Both the position numbers and the translations under genes were made by a program. This document shows positions 56,111 to 64,000 of a DNA stretch of 64,000 bases, one piece after another. How positions within the stretch are numbered: position 1 is the stretch's first letter; every line of letters begins with the position of its first letter. This stretch comes from Nocardia sp. CC227C (GTDB lineage Bacteria; Actinomycetota; Actinomycetes; Mycobacteriales; Mycobacteriaceae), in the NCBI RefSeq assembly GCF_030767025.1, contig NZ_JASITE010000001.1, positions 496,001-560,000 on the forward strand, in the 5' to 3' direction. The notes below the pieces were generated by a model. The model searched no databases and was not told where the DNA came from. It was given only the letters and a program-made list of their open reading frames with translations.

Positions 56111-56929
56111 ATGGTCGCCGACCGCACCGCGCTGCTCGCCGTCGCGAGCGAGGTACTCGACGCCGCCGCACCGCGTTTCGTGGAGGGGCTCGGCGCGCCC
56201 AGCGCCGTCCAGAAGGGCCGGGGCGACTTCGCCACCGCCCTGGACCTGGAACTGGAACGCCAGATCTCGCGGCAGCTGTACGAGCGCACCGGCATCCCGG
56301 TGCACGGTGAGGAATTCGGCGGCCCGCAGCTGACCTCCGGTACCGCGTGGGTGCTCGATCCCATCGACGGCACCTTCAACTATTCGGCGGGACACCCGCT
56401 GTCGGGCATGCTGCTGGCGCTGGTCACCGACGGCGTCCCGGTGCTGGGCCTGACCTGGCTGCCGGTGCTCGGCCAGCGCTACGCCGCGGCGGCCGAGGGG
56501 CCGCTGCTGCTCAACGGGACCCCGCGGCCGCCGCTGTCGACCGGCAGACTCTCCGACGCCATGATCGGCTTCGGCGCGTTCAACCTGGACGGCGAGGGTC
56601 GCATCCCGGGTCGCTTCCGCTTCAACCTGCTCGGTGCGCTCAGCCGCCTGTCCGGCCGCATGCGCATGCACGGCTCCACCGGAATCGACCTGGCGTACAC
56701 GGCCTCCGGGATTCTGGGCGGGGCCGTGGTGTTCGGCCACCATCCGTGGGACAACGCCGCCGGGGTGGCGCTGGTGCGGGCGGCGGGCGGGGTGGTCACC
56801 GATCTGCTGGGGCGGGACTGGACCATCGAATCGGGTTCGGTGCTGGCGGCCGCGCCCGGTGTGCACGAGGAACTACTGGACATGATCGCCGCATGTGTCG
56901 ATCAGGTCCGAGGAGAGGTGAGGCAATGA
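56111..56929 (+). CDS. impA: inositol-monophosphatase-family phosphatase
   Basis: A 272-aa Mg-dependent phosphatase. Metal-binding motifs are [23 protein letters not shown] and [18 protein letters not shown]. The same position in M. tuberculosis (Rv1604, between hisA and hisF) is named impA. Its place in the his operon suggests histidinol-phosphate phosphatase activity, but inositol-1-phosphate is equally possible. It overlaps hisF (ATGA). Confidence 0.88.
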   Translation: MVADRTALLAVASEVLDAAAPRFVEGLGAPSAVQKGRGDFATALDLELERQISRQLYERTGIPVHGEEFGGPQLTSGTAWVLDPIDGTFNYSAGHPLSGMLLALVTDGVPVLGLTWLPVLGQRYAAAAEGPLLLNGTPRPPLSTGRLSDAMIGFGAFNLDGEGRIPGRFRFNLLGALSRLSGRMRMHGSTGIDLAYTASGILGGAVVFGHHPWDNAAGVALVRAAGGVVTDLLGRDWTIESGSVLAAAPGVHEELLDMIAACVDQVRGEVRQ

Positions 56930-57699
56930 CGTTGGCAGTACGCGTGATTCCCTGTCTGGACGTGGACGCGGGCCGCGTGGTCAAGGGCGTCAACTTCCAG
57001 AATCTGCGCGACGCCGGCGATCCGGTCGAACTGGCCGCCACCTACGACGCCCAGGGTGCGGACGAGCTCACCTTCCTCGACGTCACCGCCTCGACCGGCG
57101 ACCGCGGCACCATGGTCGACGTGGTGACCCGCACCGCCGAGCAGATCTTCATCCCGCTCACCGTGGGCGGCGGCGTGCGCACCGTGGAGGATGTGGACCG
57201 GTTGCTGCGCGCGGGCGCGGACAAGGTGTCGGTCAATACCGCCGCCATCGCCAAACCCGAAGTGCTGCGGGAGATGTCGGAGCGATTCGGCTCGCAGTGC
57301 ATCGTGCTATCGGTGGACGCGCGCACGGTGCCGGAGGGGCGGGATCGGACCCCGTCCGGCTGGGAGGTCACCACGCACGGCGGTAAGCGCGGCACCGGCA
57401 TCGACGCCGTGGAATGGGCGGTGCGCGGGGCCGAACTCGGCGTCGGCGAGATCCTGCTCAACTCCATGGACGCCGACGGCACCAAGGCCGGATTCGATCT
57501 GTCCATGATCGGCGCGGTGCGCGCGGCGGTCACCGTGCCGGTCATCGCCAGCGGCGGCGCGGGCAAGGTCGACGACTTCGCCCCCGCCGTGCGGGCCGGT
57601 GCCGACGCGGTGCTCGCCGCCAGCGTCTTCCACTTCGGTGATCTGACCATCGCGGATGTGAAGGACGCCATGCGCACCGAGGGCATCACCGTCCGCTGA
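56926..57699 (+). CDS. hisF: imidazole glycerol phosphate synthase, cyclase subunit
   Basis: (beta/alpha)8 cyclase of 257 aa that, with HisH ammonia, makes IGP and AICAR. Catalytic Asp residues are in [19 protein letters not shown] and [15 protein letters not shown]; phosphate loops are [12 protein letters not shown] and [13 protein letters not shown]. Start overlaps the impA stop. In M. tuberculosis hisI follows directly; here a gene on the other strand separates them. Confidence 0.95.
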   Translation: MTLAVRVIPCLDVDAGRVVKGVNFQNLRDAGDPVELAATYDAQGADELTFLDVTASTGDRGTMVDVVTRTAEQIFIPLTVGGGVRTVEDVDRLLRAGADKVSVNTAAIAKPEVLREMSERFGSQCIVLSVDARTVPEGRDRTPSGWEVTTHGGKRGTGIDAVEWAVRGAELGVGEILLNSMDADGTKAGFDLSMIGAVRAAVTVPVIASGGAGKVDDFAPAVRAGADAVLAASVFHFGDLTIADVKDAMRTEGITVR

Positions 57700-58659
57700 T
57701 CAGCCCGCCCGCCCGAAGACCGGGTAGTGGTCGGAATAGTCGACGTAGTGGTAGGTCTTGCCCCACGAGGTGACCGACCACTGCGGGCTCTTCACCCGCC
57801 GGGTCTCGTTCACGTACCGCGAGGGCACCGCGTAGCCCGCGATGGGCAGCACGTAGTCCAGGTGTTCGGCGGCGTACTCCGCGCCGTACTGGTCCAGGCA
57901 GACGCTGTTGTCGGGGCAGTCCCACGAGTGCGGGTGGCCGGTGTGCTCGGGGCGCACCGCACCCAATTCGCTGAGCATCTGCGGATATTCGTCACCGGCC
58001 TCGATCACGTTGAGATCGCCCGCCACGTACACCGGCTGGCTGGCCGGGATGTTCCGCGCGGCGAGGAACTGCCGCAGTTCGGTGCGCTGGCGCGAGCGCA
58101 TGGTGCGCGGCTCCCCGGCCGAGCAGCCGTCGTCCTCGGATTGGGCGTGGGTGCCGATCACGTGCAGCGGCCCGCCGGGCGCGGCCAGTTCCACGTAGAC
58201 GAACCCCTTGTTGGACCACCAGTCGGCGCCGCAGGCGTCGGCGTAGATGTACTGGATCTTGCGGGTGATGGGCCAGCGGCTCACGATGGCCACGCCGCCG
58301 TCCTCGGGGGTGGCCGCGGAGTACGAGCCCTCGGTGGCGTCCCAGCCGTCGCGGGAGCGGCCCATCACCGGGGTCTGATGCGGGTGGGTGGCGGCCAGCC
58401 CGTTCAGCAGCCGTTCGGAGGCGTCGTTGTCGAACGCCTCCTGGAGGACGACCACATCCTGGTCGGCGACCACGCCCTGGGACGTGATGAGGTCCGCGCG
58501 GGTGGCCTGTCCCCAGTTGGGGTAGAGGTTGCGCGAGAGCATGAAGACGTTGTAGCTGGCAATGGTGGGGACCGCGGCGGGTTCGGCGGCGGCCGGGACG
58601 GCGGGCAGGAGAGCCGTGGCGACCACGCTCAGCACGGCCATTACTGATCGGTAATGCAT
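57700..58659 (-). CDS. secreted sphingomyelinase-like phosphodiesterase
   Basis: A 319-aa protein with signal peptide ([20 protein letters not shown], cleavage near PAAAEPA) and an endonuclease/exonuclease/phosphatase-fold domain of the bacterial neutral sphingomyelinase type. Seen are [38 protein letters not shown] (metal-binding Glu), [53 protein letters not shown] and YSDHYPVFG (catalytic His). Likely substrates are sphingomyelin or related phospholipids outside the cell. It lies between hisF and hisI on the opposite strand. ATG 58659 is chosen to give a standard signal peptide; GTG 58704 is an alternative. Confidence 0.88.
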   Translation of the reverse strand: MHYRSVMAVLSVVATALLPAVPAAAEPAAVPTIASYNVFMLSRNLYPNWGQATRADLITSQGVVADQDVVVLQEAFDNDASERLLNGLAATHPHQTPVMGRSRDGWDATEGSYSAATPEDGGVAIVSRWPITRKIQYIYADACGADWWSNKGFVYVELAAPGGPLHVIGTHAQSEDDGCSAGEPRTMRSRQRTELRQFLAARNIPASQPVYVAGDLNVIEAGDEYPQMLSELGAVRPEHTGHPHSWDCPDNSVCLDQYGAEYAAEHLDYVLPIAGYAVPSRYVNETRRVKSPQWSVTSWGKTYHYVDYSDHYPVFGRAG

Positions 58660-58782
58660 GCGCTGAATACTGGGCGGTCGTCCAAGATAGCCGTAGTCCT
58701 TCACGGCAATGTTATGGAGTCGTTATATCCGGTGTCGGGTGCGGGGCCGCGGGCCGCATGCGGGCCGGGCGGCCGACCCTGT

Positions 58783-58788
58783 TATAAC
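58783..58788 (+). promoter_or_regulatory. -10 element, leaderless hisI
   Basis: TATAAC lies 6 nt before ATG 58795; the last base is not the consensus T. Confidence 0.4.
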
Positions 58789-58794
58789 CGAGTC

Positions 58795-59142
58795 ATGAGT
58801 CTCGAACCCGCCATCGCCGCCCGCCTCAAGCGCAACGAGGCCGGGTTGGTGGCCGCCATCGTCCAGGAGAAGTCCACCGGCGATGTGCTCATGATGGCGT
58901 GGATGGACGACGAGGCGCTCGCCCGCACCCTCGCCACCCGTAAGGCCACCTACTACTCGCGCTCCCGCGAGCAGTACTGGGTGAAGGGGGAGACCTCCGG
59001 ACACACCCAGTACGTGCACGAGGTGCGACTGGACTGCGACGGCGACGCCATCCTGCTCATCGTCGACCAGGAGGGCGCGGCCTGCCACACCGGCACCCAC
59101 ACCTGCTGGGACGGCGACGTGCTGCTGACCGCGACGGCTTGA
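58795..59142 (+). CDS. hisI: phosphoribosyl-AMP cyclohydrolase
   Basis: Third step of histidine synthesis; monofunctional HisI of 115 aa without the HisE domain. [62 protein letters not shown] and HTCWDGD supply the zinc and magnesium ligands. It has its own -10 element because the sphingomyelinase gene cuts it off from hisF. hisG and hisE are not in the window, as in mycobacteria where they lie elsewhere. Confidence 0.95.
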   Translation: MSLEPAIAARLKRNEAGLVAAIVQEKSTGDVLMMAWMDDEALARTLATRKATYYSRSREQYWVKGETSGHTQYVHEVRLDCDGDAILLIVDQEGAACHTGTHTCWDGDVLLTATA

Positions 59143-59305
59143 GTGGTCCGACAGCGACGGCCTCGGCGCTGCGGGCTGAGTGCCGTGGCCGGGTGTGATG
59201 GCTTGACGGCAATCGCTCGAGCGATGCGGCTCGAGCGCGTGACCGCCCGCGAATCCGCCTGCGGCCGAGCATGCTTCGGGTCACACGGGATGCCGTGTGG
59301 AAGGC

Positions 59306-59875
59306 TCAGAGATTGCCGAGGCCGTCGCTGTCGGGTGCGGCCGGGGCGACGTGATTGTCCGGGAGCAGATACTCCCGGCCGTCGGCGCTGCCCCCGCCGC
59401 GACCGGATCGCCCGATGCCACGGCTGATTCCGCGCTCCATCTGCGCCACCAGGATCTCACCGAGTTCCAGCAGCTCCCGGGTCCGCTCCTCGTCCAAGCC
59501 GTCGAACACCAAGCCGCGCACCGTATCCAGATAGCCGGGCGCGGCCTCGGTCACCTTCTGATATCCGGCGTCGGTGAGCACGGCCTGCGCGCCGCGCCGA
59601 CCCGCCATGGTGGCGCGCTGTGCCCAGCCGAGCCGCTCCAGCTTCGACACCACATGCGAGAGCCGCGATAGCGATGCGTTTGCCTTCCGTGCCAGCTCAC
59701 TCAGCTGCAATCGATGGCCCGGCTCCTCGGAGAGCAGGGTCATCACGAAGTACTCGAAATGGGTAATCCCGGATTCGCGTTGCAACTGGGTATCCAGGGC
59801 GGCGGGCAGCCGGGTGGTCAGCGCGATGACAGTACGCCAAGCTCGCTGTTCCATTGGATTCAACCACTTGGTCAC
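59306..59875 (-). CDS. MarR-family transcription regulator
   Basis: A 189-aa MarR protein: PAALDTQLQRESGITHFEYFVMTLLSEEPGHRLQLSELARKANASLSRLSHVVSKLERLGWAQR and the wing RRGAQAVLTDAGYQKV. The C-terminal ~35 residues are Gly/Arg-rich and disordered. GTG 59875 is chosen because GAGAGG lies 7-8 nt upstream; the first in-frame TTG is 8 codons earlier. A perfect palindrome lies about 85 bp upstream. No obvious target gene is adjacent. Confidence 0.87.
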   Translation of the reverse strand: MTKWLNPMEQRAWRTVIALTTRLPAALDTQLQRESGITHFEYFVMTLLSEEPGHRLQLSELARKANASLSRLSHVVSKLERLGWAQRATMAGRRGAQAVLTDAGYQKVTEAAPGYLDTVRGLVFDGLDEERTRELLELGEILVAQMERGISRGIGRSGRGGGSADGREYLLPDNHVAPAAPDSDGLGNL

Positions 59876-59958
59876 CGTGTGCCCTCTCGTAGCAGCCAAG
59901 TGACTCTCGAGCGTCGAAGCGTCTCCGCGACCCTCGGAGCTTCAACGTGCAGTCACCC

Positions 59959-59973
59959 GCAAACAAAGTTTGC
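59959..59973. promoter_or_regulatory. palindrome upstream of the MarR gene
   Basis: GCAAACAAAGTTTGC has perfect 6-bp arms around AAA, the size and TTTGC/GCAAA type of many MarR operators. A second inverted repeat, ACGTGA-N6-TCACGT, is at 60011-60028. Confidence 0.55.
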
Positions 59974-60056
59974 CACGATTTCGCTCATACGTCACGGGCG
60001 TTGGTAAATGACGTGACATCACTCACGTGGTGGCGCGTGTCGCCGGGGCGGGTCGC

Positions 60057-60659
60057 TCAGTTCTCGCGCGGCTGCGGCGGTGCCGGTGTCGGGGCGGACG
60101 TATCCGCCGAGAGTTGTGCTTTTTCCTGCGCGGCTCGCTGTTTGACGGCACGATGCCGACGGAAACCCCTGCGGGCCAACAGAAATGCGGTGAGTGCGAA
60201 CAGGATTGCGGCCGCGATGGCGCCCACCAGGCAGGCGCCGCGGAAACCGGGGGCGTCCACGTCGAGGATCCGCTCACCGGCGTGGGCGGCGGTGCTGTTG
60301 CCCAGCACGATGGTGAGGGTCATGAGGTTCGGGACGGCCACCGCGATGGCGAGGACCACCAGTGCGCCGGCGATGAACCGGCCGGCCCGCTTCCGCCAGA
60401 TCATGGTCGAGAAGAGGATGAGGAACAGTGGTACGGCCGTGCAGACCAGGCCGAAGACGAGTCCGTACCAGATGCCCTTGGAAAAGCTGGAATGCACCAT
60501 TTCCGCAATTCGCTGGGCCCACCAGCGCGGGATGAACGCGGCCAGAACGAGATACGCCAGCCACAGCACCAGGGCCAGCACCAGCACCCCGATGATGCGA
60601 TTGCGCCAGGTGGCGAAGGAACTCCTACCGTCGGTCGGCTGTTCGATCGGCGTCGTCAT
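60057..60659 (-). CDS. integral membrane protein, unknown function
   Basis: A 200-aa protein with four predicted helices (IIGVLVLALVLWLAYLVLAAF, GLVFGLVCTAVPLFLILFS, FIAGALVVLAIAVAVPNLM, LVGAIAAAILFALTAFLLA) and a basic, Pro-rich cytoplasmic C-terminus. I know similar 'permease-like' hypothetical proteins in Nocardia and Mycobacterium but no function. The -10 element 6 nt upstream sets ATG 60659. Confidence 0.72.
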   Translation of the reverse strand: MTTPIEQPTDGRSSFATWRNRIIGVLVLALVLWLAYLVLAAFIPRWWAQRIAEMVHSSFSKGIWYGLVFGLVCTAVPLFLILFSTMIWRKRAGRFIAGALVVLAIAVAVPNLMTLTIVLGNSTAAHAGERILDVDAPGFRGACLVGAIAAAILFALTAFLLARRGFRRHRAVKQRAAQEKAQLSADTSAPTPAPPQPREN

Positions 60660-60665
60660 GGGCAC

Positions 60666-60671
60666 AGAGTA
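60666..60671 (-). promoter_or_regulatory. -10 element, leaderless membrane protein
   Basis: TACTCT on the minus strand lies 6 nt before ATG 60659. Confidence 0.5.
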
Positions 60672-60742
60672 GGCCCGTACCGCTGGGTTTGCTAGGAGGT
60701 CGCTCGGGTGGGCCGCGGTCGATTCGCGGCGGTGGGCGGTGC

Positions 60743-61369
60743 TCAGGGGCGCGATCTGGTGGAATCGACCAGATCGGCGAAGAGCCGGGTGACCCGGTCG
60801 CTGAGATCCGGCACCGTCATCCCCAGTTGCGCGGCCCGATCGGGGAGTTTGCCGTCGAGGGTGAGCGAGGCCAGTCCGTGGGCCAGGCTCCACCAGGTCA
60901 TGGCGAGGATATCGGCCTCATCGGTGGGCACCGTCCCGGCCGCGGCGGCCTCGGCGACGGTTTCGGCCAGGACGGCGAAGGCGGCGTCACCGGCCGCGCT
61001 GGTCTCCGGATGCTTGTGTGAGCGCGACAGCTCCGGCCGGAACATGAGGCGAAAGTGGGCGGGCCGCTCGCGGGCGAAGCGCACGTAGGCGTCGGCGAGG
61101 GCGGCGAGCCGGCTCATCGGGGTGTCGGCTCGGTCGCGGGCGGTCCGGAGTTCCGCGCGCAGCAGTTCGAATCCCTGGGTGGACAGCGCGGTCATCAGGG
61201 CGGCGCGGTCGGCGAAGTGGTGGTAGGGCGCGCCGGGGCTGACCCCGGCCTCTCGGGCCACGCGGCGCAGGCTGACGGCGGCCAGACCTTCGGATTCGAT
61301 CAGTTCGAGGGATGCGCGCATGAGCTCCTCCCGGAGCGCGCCGTGGTGGTAGCGGGACTTCGTCGACAT
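60743..61369 (-). CDS. TetR-family transcription regulator
   Basis: A 208-aa regulator. HTH: SRYHHGALREELMRASLELIESEGLAAVSLRRVAREAGVSPGAPYHHFADRAALM; the C-terminal domain (FARERPAHFRLMFRPELSRS ... MTWWSLAHGLASLTLDGKL) is the TetR_C WHG type. It is divergent from the epimerase/reductase gene with inverted repeats between them, so it probably represses that gene and itself. ATG 61369 follows a -10 element; ATG 61417 would include the promoter. Confidence 0.88.
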   Translation of the reverse strand: MSTKSRYHHGALREELMRASLELIESEGLAAVSLRRVAREAGVSPGAPYHHFADRAALMTALSTQGFELLRAELRTARDRADTPMSRLAALADAYVRFARERPAHFRLMFRPELSRSHKHPETSAAGDAAFAVLAETVAEAAAAGTVPTDEADILAMTWWSLAHGLASLTLDGKLPDRAAQLGMTVPDLSDRVTRLFADLVDSTRSRP

Positions 61370-61375
61370 GGCATG

Positions 61376-61381
61376 AGCGTA
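61376..61381 (-). promoter_or_regulatory. -10 element, leaderless TetR gene
   Basis: TACGCT on the minus strand lies 6 nt before ATG 61369. Confidence 0.5.
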
Positions 61382-61386
61382 AGGGG

Positions 61387-61446
61387 TTGACGGCCGGGGT
61401 CCGGTCAATCTATACATTGATTAGATTCTGAACAACGCTTAGATTG
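61387..61446 (+). promoter_or_regulatory. SDR-gene promoter with overlapping TetR-type operator
   Basis: TTGACG (61387-61392) and TATACA (61411-61416), spaced by 18 bp, form a near-consensus sigma-A promoter. AATCTA (61407-61412) and TAGATT (61422-61427) make an inverted repeat over the -10, and a third half-site TAGATTG ends at 61446. The layout fits repression by the divergent TetR protein. Confidence 0.65.
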
Positions 61447-61456
61447 GAGTGTGACC

Positions 61457-62488
61457 ATGACGGATCGTGTTCTCGTCACCGGGGTTTCGGGGTATCTCGC
61501 CGGGCATGTCGTCGCCGAATTGCAGCAGCACGGCTACGCGGTGCGCGGCACCGTTCGCTCGCTCGCGAATGCCGCCGCCACCGCGCACCTGCGCGGCGTG
61601 GAGTTGGTGGAGGCGGATCTGAGCCGCGACGCCGGGTGGGCCGAGGCGGTGGCGGGCTGCCGGTATGTGCTGCACACCGCGTCGCCCTTCCCGCTGGGCA
61701 CGCCCGAACACGAGGACGAACTGGTGCGTCCGGCGGTCGACGGCATGCGGCGGGTGCTGAGCGCCGCGCGGGACGCCGGGGTCGAGCGGGTGGTGTACAC
61801 GTCATCGATCGCGGCGGTGCGCGTCGGGCACAGCGGACTGTGCACGGAGACCGACTGGTCGGACCCGGCGGTCTGCGACGCGTACGAGAAGAGCAAGACG
61901 CTCGCCGAACACGCGGCCTGGGACTTCGCCAGCGCCACACCGGGATTCGAGCTGGCCGTGGTGAATCCCGGCATGATCCTGGGTCCGGTGCAGACGGAGC
62001 GGGTCGGCACCTCGGTGGAGGGCCTGCGCCTGGTGCTGGCCGGGGAGATGCCCGGGGTGCCGCGCCTGAACTTCTGCACCGTGGACGTGCGGGACGCGGC
62101 GGTCGGGCACCGCCTTGCCATGGAGGTCCCGGCGGCCGCGGGCAACCGCTACATCCTGGCCGGGGACGTGGTCTCGCTCCCGCAGATGGCCCGCATCCTG
62201 GCGGGCCGCTACCGGATCAGCGCCCGCGCCCTGCCGGACTGGCTGGTCCGCCTGGCCGCCCGCTTCGACGCCACCGCCCGCACCGCCGTCCCCTACCTGG
62301 GGCGCGACGAATCCGTCAGCGCCGAGAAGGCGAGCCGCGAACTCGGCTGGACCATGCGCCCGCTCGCCGAAACCCTCCTCGACACCGCCGACAGCCTCAT
62401 CCGCTTCGGCGTCGTCGCCGATCCCGGACCCGCCCGCCGCCGCCTCCCGCGCGGCACCGCCGATCCCCACCCGGCTCCCGCCGCCTGA
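61457..62488 (+). CDS. NAD(P)-dependent epimerase/dehydratase family reductase
   Basis: Extended SDR enzyme of 343 aa. The Rossmann motif is VLVTGVSGYLAGHVVAELQQHG, the aspartate of NADP discrimination is replaced by RSLAN, the catalytic Ser is in VVYTSSIAAVRVG and the Tyr-x3-Lys in AYEKSKTLAEHAAW. NPGMILGPVQTERVGTS follows. It resembles dihydroflavonol-4-reductase/cinnamoyl-CoA-reductase-like aldehyde reductases of bacteria. ATG 61457 follows GGAG at 8-nt spacing. Probably controlled by the divergent TetR regulator. Confidence 0.88.
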   Translation: MTDRVLVTGVSGYLAGHVVAELQQHGYAVRGTVRSLANAAATAHLRGVELVEADLSRDAGWAEAVAGCRYVLHTASPFPLGTPEHEDELVRPAVDGMRRVLSAARDAGVERVVYTSSIAAVRVGHSGLCTETDWSDPAVCDAYEKSKTLAEHAAWDFASATPGFELAVVNPGMILGPVQTERVGTSVEGLRLVLAGEMPGVPRLNFCTVDVRDAAVGHRLAMEVPAAAGNRYILAGDVVSLPQMARILAGRYRISARALPDWLVRLAARFDATARTAVPYLGRDESVSAEKASRELGWTMRPLAETLLDTADSLIRFGVVADPGPARRRLPRGTADPHPAPAA

Positions 62489-62500
62489 CCGCGCCTCGCG

Positions 62501-62914
62501 ATGCTCATCCTCACCGCGATACTCACCGTCATCGGCCTACTCCGCCGAAAACTGAAGTCGCAGAACCGGGACGGCCAACCCGCTCCCGGCGGCGCGGCCC
62601 CTCCTGCCGCCGACGGACTCCGGACAGGACATGCTTCCTGGCTGAAATCGCCGGGCGGCCTCCGCATCCGGAGCGCCGCACGGCTGCGGCGCTCGACCCG
62701 CCCCCCGGCATGGAGCGCCCTGCGGTCGAGGCTGCCCGCCCGTCGTCGTCTCGGATCACGCCAGCATGCACCCGCACCGCGCTCGGCACCGCCCGGCCGT
62801 GCTTCCCGTACCGCCCGGCCGCGCTACCTCGAAAGGCGGCTGTGGCAACCGGCTTTCGCGGCGGCCACCCTCGTGGTCTGCGCCTATGCGGGCGGCGTCC
62901 TGGTGCTGTGCTGA
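62501..62914 (+). CDS. doubtful ORF, possible small membrane protein
   Basis: A 137-aa frame begins MLILTAILTVIGLLRRKL (hydrophobic helix) and ends LWQPAFAAATLVVCAYAGGVLVLC (second helix), with an Arg/Ala/Pro-rich middle. There is no ribosome site, and the middle part looks like random GC-rich sequence. The stretch 62489-63106 otherwise shows no gene; in M. tuberculosis other genes lie here between hisI and bcpB. Confidence 0.25.
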   Translation: MLILTAILTVIGLLRRKLKSQNRDGQPAPGGAAPPAADGLRTGHASWLKSPGGLRIRSAARLRRSTRPPAWSALRSRLPARRRLGSRQHAPAPRSAPPGRASRTARPRYLERRLWQPAFAAATLVVCAYAGGVLVLC

Positions 62915-63106
62915 CCTCCCCGCCGCAGCGCATCCGGCACAGGCATCCGAGGCCGCGTCTCGACCGTCCGGACCACCCGACGGCGGGTCGGCCGACCGGT
63001 CGCATCCTCGCCGCGATGACGCGTGAGCCGACGTCGCCGCACTGTCGGCCGTGTGGCGATCACGTCGTGTCGCCGCACCACCGCACCGCCGGAGGTGCGG
63101 GCGGCG

Positions 63107-63568
63107 CTACTTGGCGCGGTTGCGGAGGAATTCCAGGGCGTCGTCGGCGTGGACGTTGGCGCGCAGTTCGCTGTTGATCACGGTCGCGATGGTGCGGTCC
63201 GGGTCGATGACGAAGGTGGTGCGCTTGACGGGGGAGAGTTTGCCGAGCAGGCCGCGCTTGACGCCGAATCCGGCGGCGACCGCGCCGTCGTCGTCGGAGA
63301 GCAGCGGGTAGCCGAGGTTCTGTTTGCCCGCGAAACCGGCCTGGGTCTCCACCGAGTCGGTGCTGATGCCGACCGGCGTCGCGCCCGCGGCGGCGAATTC
63401 CGCGGCGAGGTCGCGGAAGTGGCACGCCTCGGCGGTGCACACGGGCGTATTCGCGGCGGGGTAGAAGAACAGCACGACGGGTCCGTTCGCGAGCAGTTCG
63501 TCGAGCGAGCGCACGGTGCCGGTCTGGTCGGGAAGCTGGAAACTCGGGGCGAGCTGGCCTGCCTTCAT
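63107..63568 (-). CDS. bcpB: thiol peroxidase, Bcp/PrxQ type
   Basis: Peroxiredoxin of 153 aa that reduces hydroperoxides with thioredoxin. The peroxidatic Cys44 is in NTPVCTAEACHFRD and the resolving Cys49 is five residues later, the classic PrxQ pair. FFYPAANTP, GISTDSVETQAGF, YPLLSDDDGAVAAGFGV and VKRTTFVIDPD complete the fold. Position matches M. tuberculosis bcpB (Rv1608c), close to hisI. A -10 element 7 nt upstream sets ATG 63568. Confidence 0.93.
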   Translation of the reverse strand: MKAGQLAPSFQLPDQTGTVRSLDELLANGPVVLFFYPAANTPVCTAEACHFRDLAAEFAAAGATPVGISTDSVETQAGFAGKQNLGYPLLSDDDGAVAAGFGVKRGLLGKLSPVKRTTFVIDPDRTIATVINSELRANVHADDALEFLRNRAK

Positions 63569-63575
63569 GGCGCAG

Positions 63576-63581
63576 ACATTA
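63576..63581 (-). promoter_or_regulatory. -10 element, leaderless bcpB
   Basis: TAATGT on the minus strand lies 7 nt before ATG 63568. Confidence 0.55.
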
Positions 63582-63684
63582 CGGGACGGTCCGCCCGCCC
63601 GTATCCGACGACGGCCGCGGTGGGCGCGCGATCGGCGTGCTCCCGCGCCGAGCCGGATCGTCCACCCGCTCGCGGCGACAGCAC

Positions 63685-63712
63685 GGCCCGCGCACACCTG
63701 TGTGCGCGGGCC
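63685..63712 (-). terminator. stem-loop between the 71-aa gene and bcpB
   Basis: GGCCCGCGCACA (63685-63696) pairs with TGTGCGCGGGCC (63701-63712) around a CCTG loop: 12 bp, perfect, no T-run. Confidence 0.55.
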
Positions 63713-63747
63713 GGATCGCCTGTGCGTATCAGACGCCCCTGTGCGGG

Positions 63748-63963
63748 TCAGACGCCGATGAGGGCGGCGACGTCCGGGTTCTTGATCTCCATGACATCGA
63801 GGATGCCGTGGGCCCGGAGGAACGGCTTGAGCTCGCGGATGCGGTCCGCGTGCTCGGCGTACTCATCCGGGAAGTGGCGCGGGTCCAGCGCCTCGAGTGC
63901 CTTCACATAGGTGACGAAGGAGGCGAGGGCGCTGGGCTTGCCCGCCGGGTTCATATTCATCAT
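63748..63963 (-). CDS. small hypothetical protein, ~71 aa
   Basis: A helical, soluble product: MMNMNPAGKPSALASFVTYVKALEALDPRHFPDEYAEHADRIRELKPFLRAHGILDVMEIKNPDVAALIGV. I do not recognise the family, but composition and charge pattern look like a real protein. Several ATG codons (63963, 63960, 63954) compete; none has a good ribosome site. A hairpin terminator lies downstream. Confidence 0.55.
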   Translation of the reverse strand: MMNMNPAGKPSALASFVTYVKALEALDPRHFPDEYAEHADRIRELKPFLRAHGILDVMEIKNPDVAALIGV

Positions 63964-64000
63964 CCGGGGCGGCTGGGTCGGGTGCCCACCCGGGCCGACC

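Noticed and set aside
62529..63005. Minus-strand 158-codon frame in the 62.5-63.1 kb gap.
   Set aside because: Arg/Gly/Pro-rich, no ribosome site and no motif; typical GC-rich background.

Overview
This 64 kb window is chromosomal DNA of a GC-rich mycolic-acid actinobacterium, most likely Nocardia or a close relative. Evidence: very high third-position GC, frequent GTG starts, a MspA-type porin, BsaP, NrtR and BioQ, and a gene order (dnaE1, ilvA, treX-treY, bioA-bioF-bioD, bioB-bsaP-DUF2567, nrtR/nadA-nadB-nadC, hisD-C-B-H-A-impA-F-I, bcpB) that follows the Mycobacterium tuberculosis Rv1547 to Rv1608c interval as I know it. The genus is inference; no rRNA or species marker lies here. I see no tRNA, rRNA, IS element, prophage or CRISPR array.

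Layout. 0-8 kb: RarD-type transporter end, VOC protein, a CitA/CitB-like two-component pair followed by a 28-bp tandem repeat, methyltransferase, lipoprotein hydrolase, beta-lactamase-fold esterase. 8-16 kb: dnaE1, MspA porin, F420-type nitroreductase, ilvA, DUF2235 protein. 16-21 kb: treX-treY without treZ. 21-30 kb: MarR-GNAT regulator, then the biotin genes bioA, bioFD, bioB-bsaP with their TetR repressor bioQ and three matching palindromes. 30-34 kb: accessory genes (SUFU-domain protein, repeat-rich membrane protein, GlxA-type regulator, orphan response regulator). 34-39 kb: nrtR divergent from nadABC, with one palindrome covering the promoter region. 39-49 kb: accessory block containing TerB, an AlkZ-like winged-helix protein, a broken FtsX permease, arylamine N-acetyltransferase, a Ser/Thr kinase with a low-GC ectodomain next to a small secreted protein, an aldo/keto reductase operon and an FHA protein. 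50-59 kb: the histidine genes, interrupted by a divergent cyanase/FNT pair and by a secreted sphingomyelinase. 59-64 kb: MarR, membrane protein, TetR/reductase pair, bcpB.

How it works together. The core of the window makes cofactors and amino acids: biotin (BioA, BioF, BioD, BioB with BsaP; repressed by BioQ), NAD (NadA, NadB, NadC; repressed by NrtR), histidine and isoleucine, plus alpha-glucan debranching and maltooligosyltrehalose formation. A recurrent signal is a TANNNT -10 hexamer 6 to 9 nt before the start codon in 21 genes, as expected of leaderless mRNAs. Signs of local rearrangement are common: low-complexity insertions in NadB and in the histidine kinase, duplicated spacers flanking nadB, a truncated cupin gene, an internally deleted FtsX gene and inserted genes inside the his cluster. 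The least explained parts are the cyanase/FNT insert, the low-GC kinase-ectodomain/secreted-protein block, and the ORF bridging nadA and nadB.
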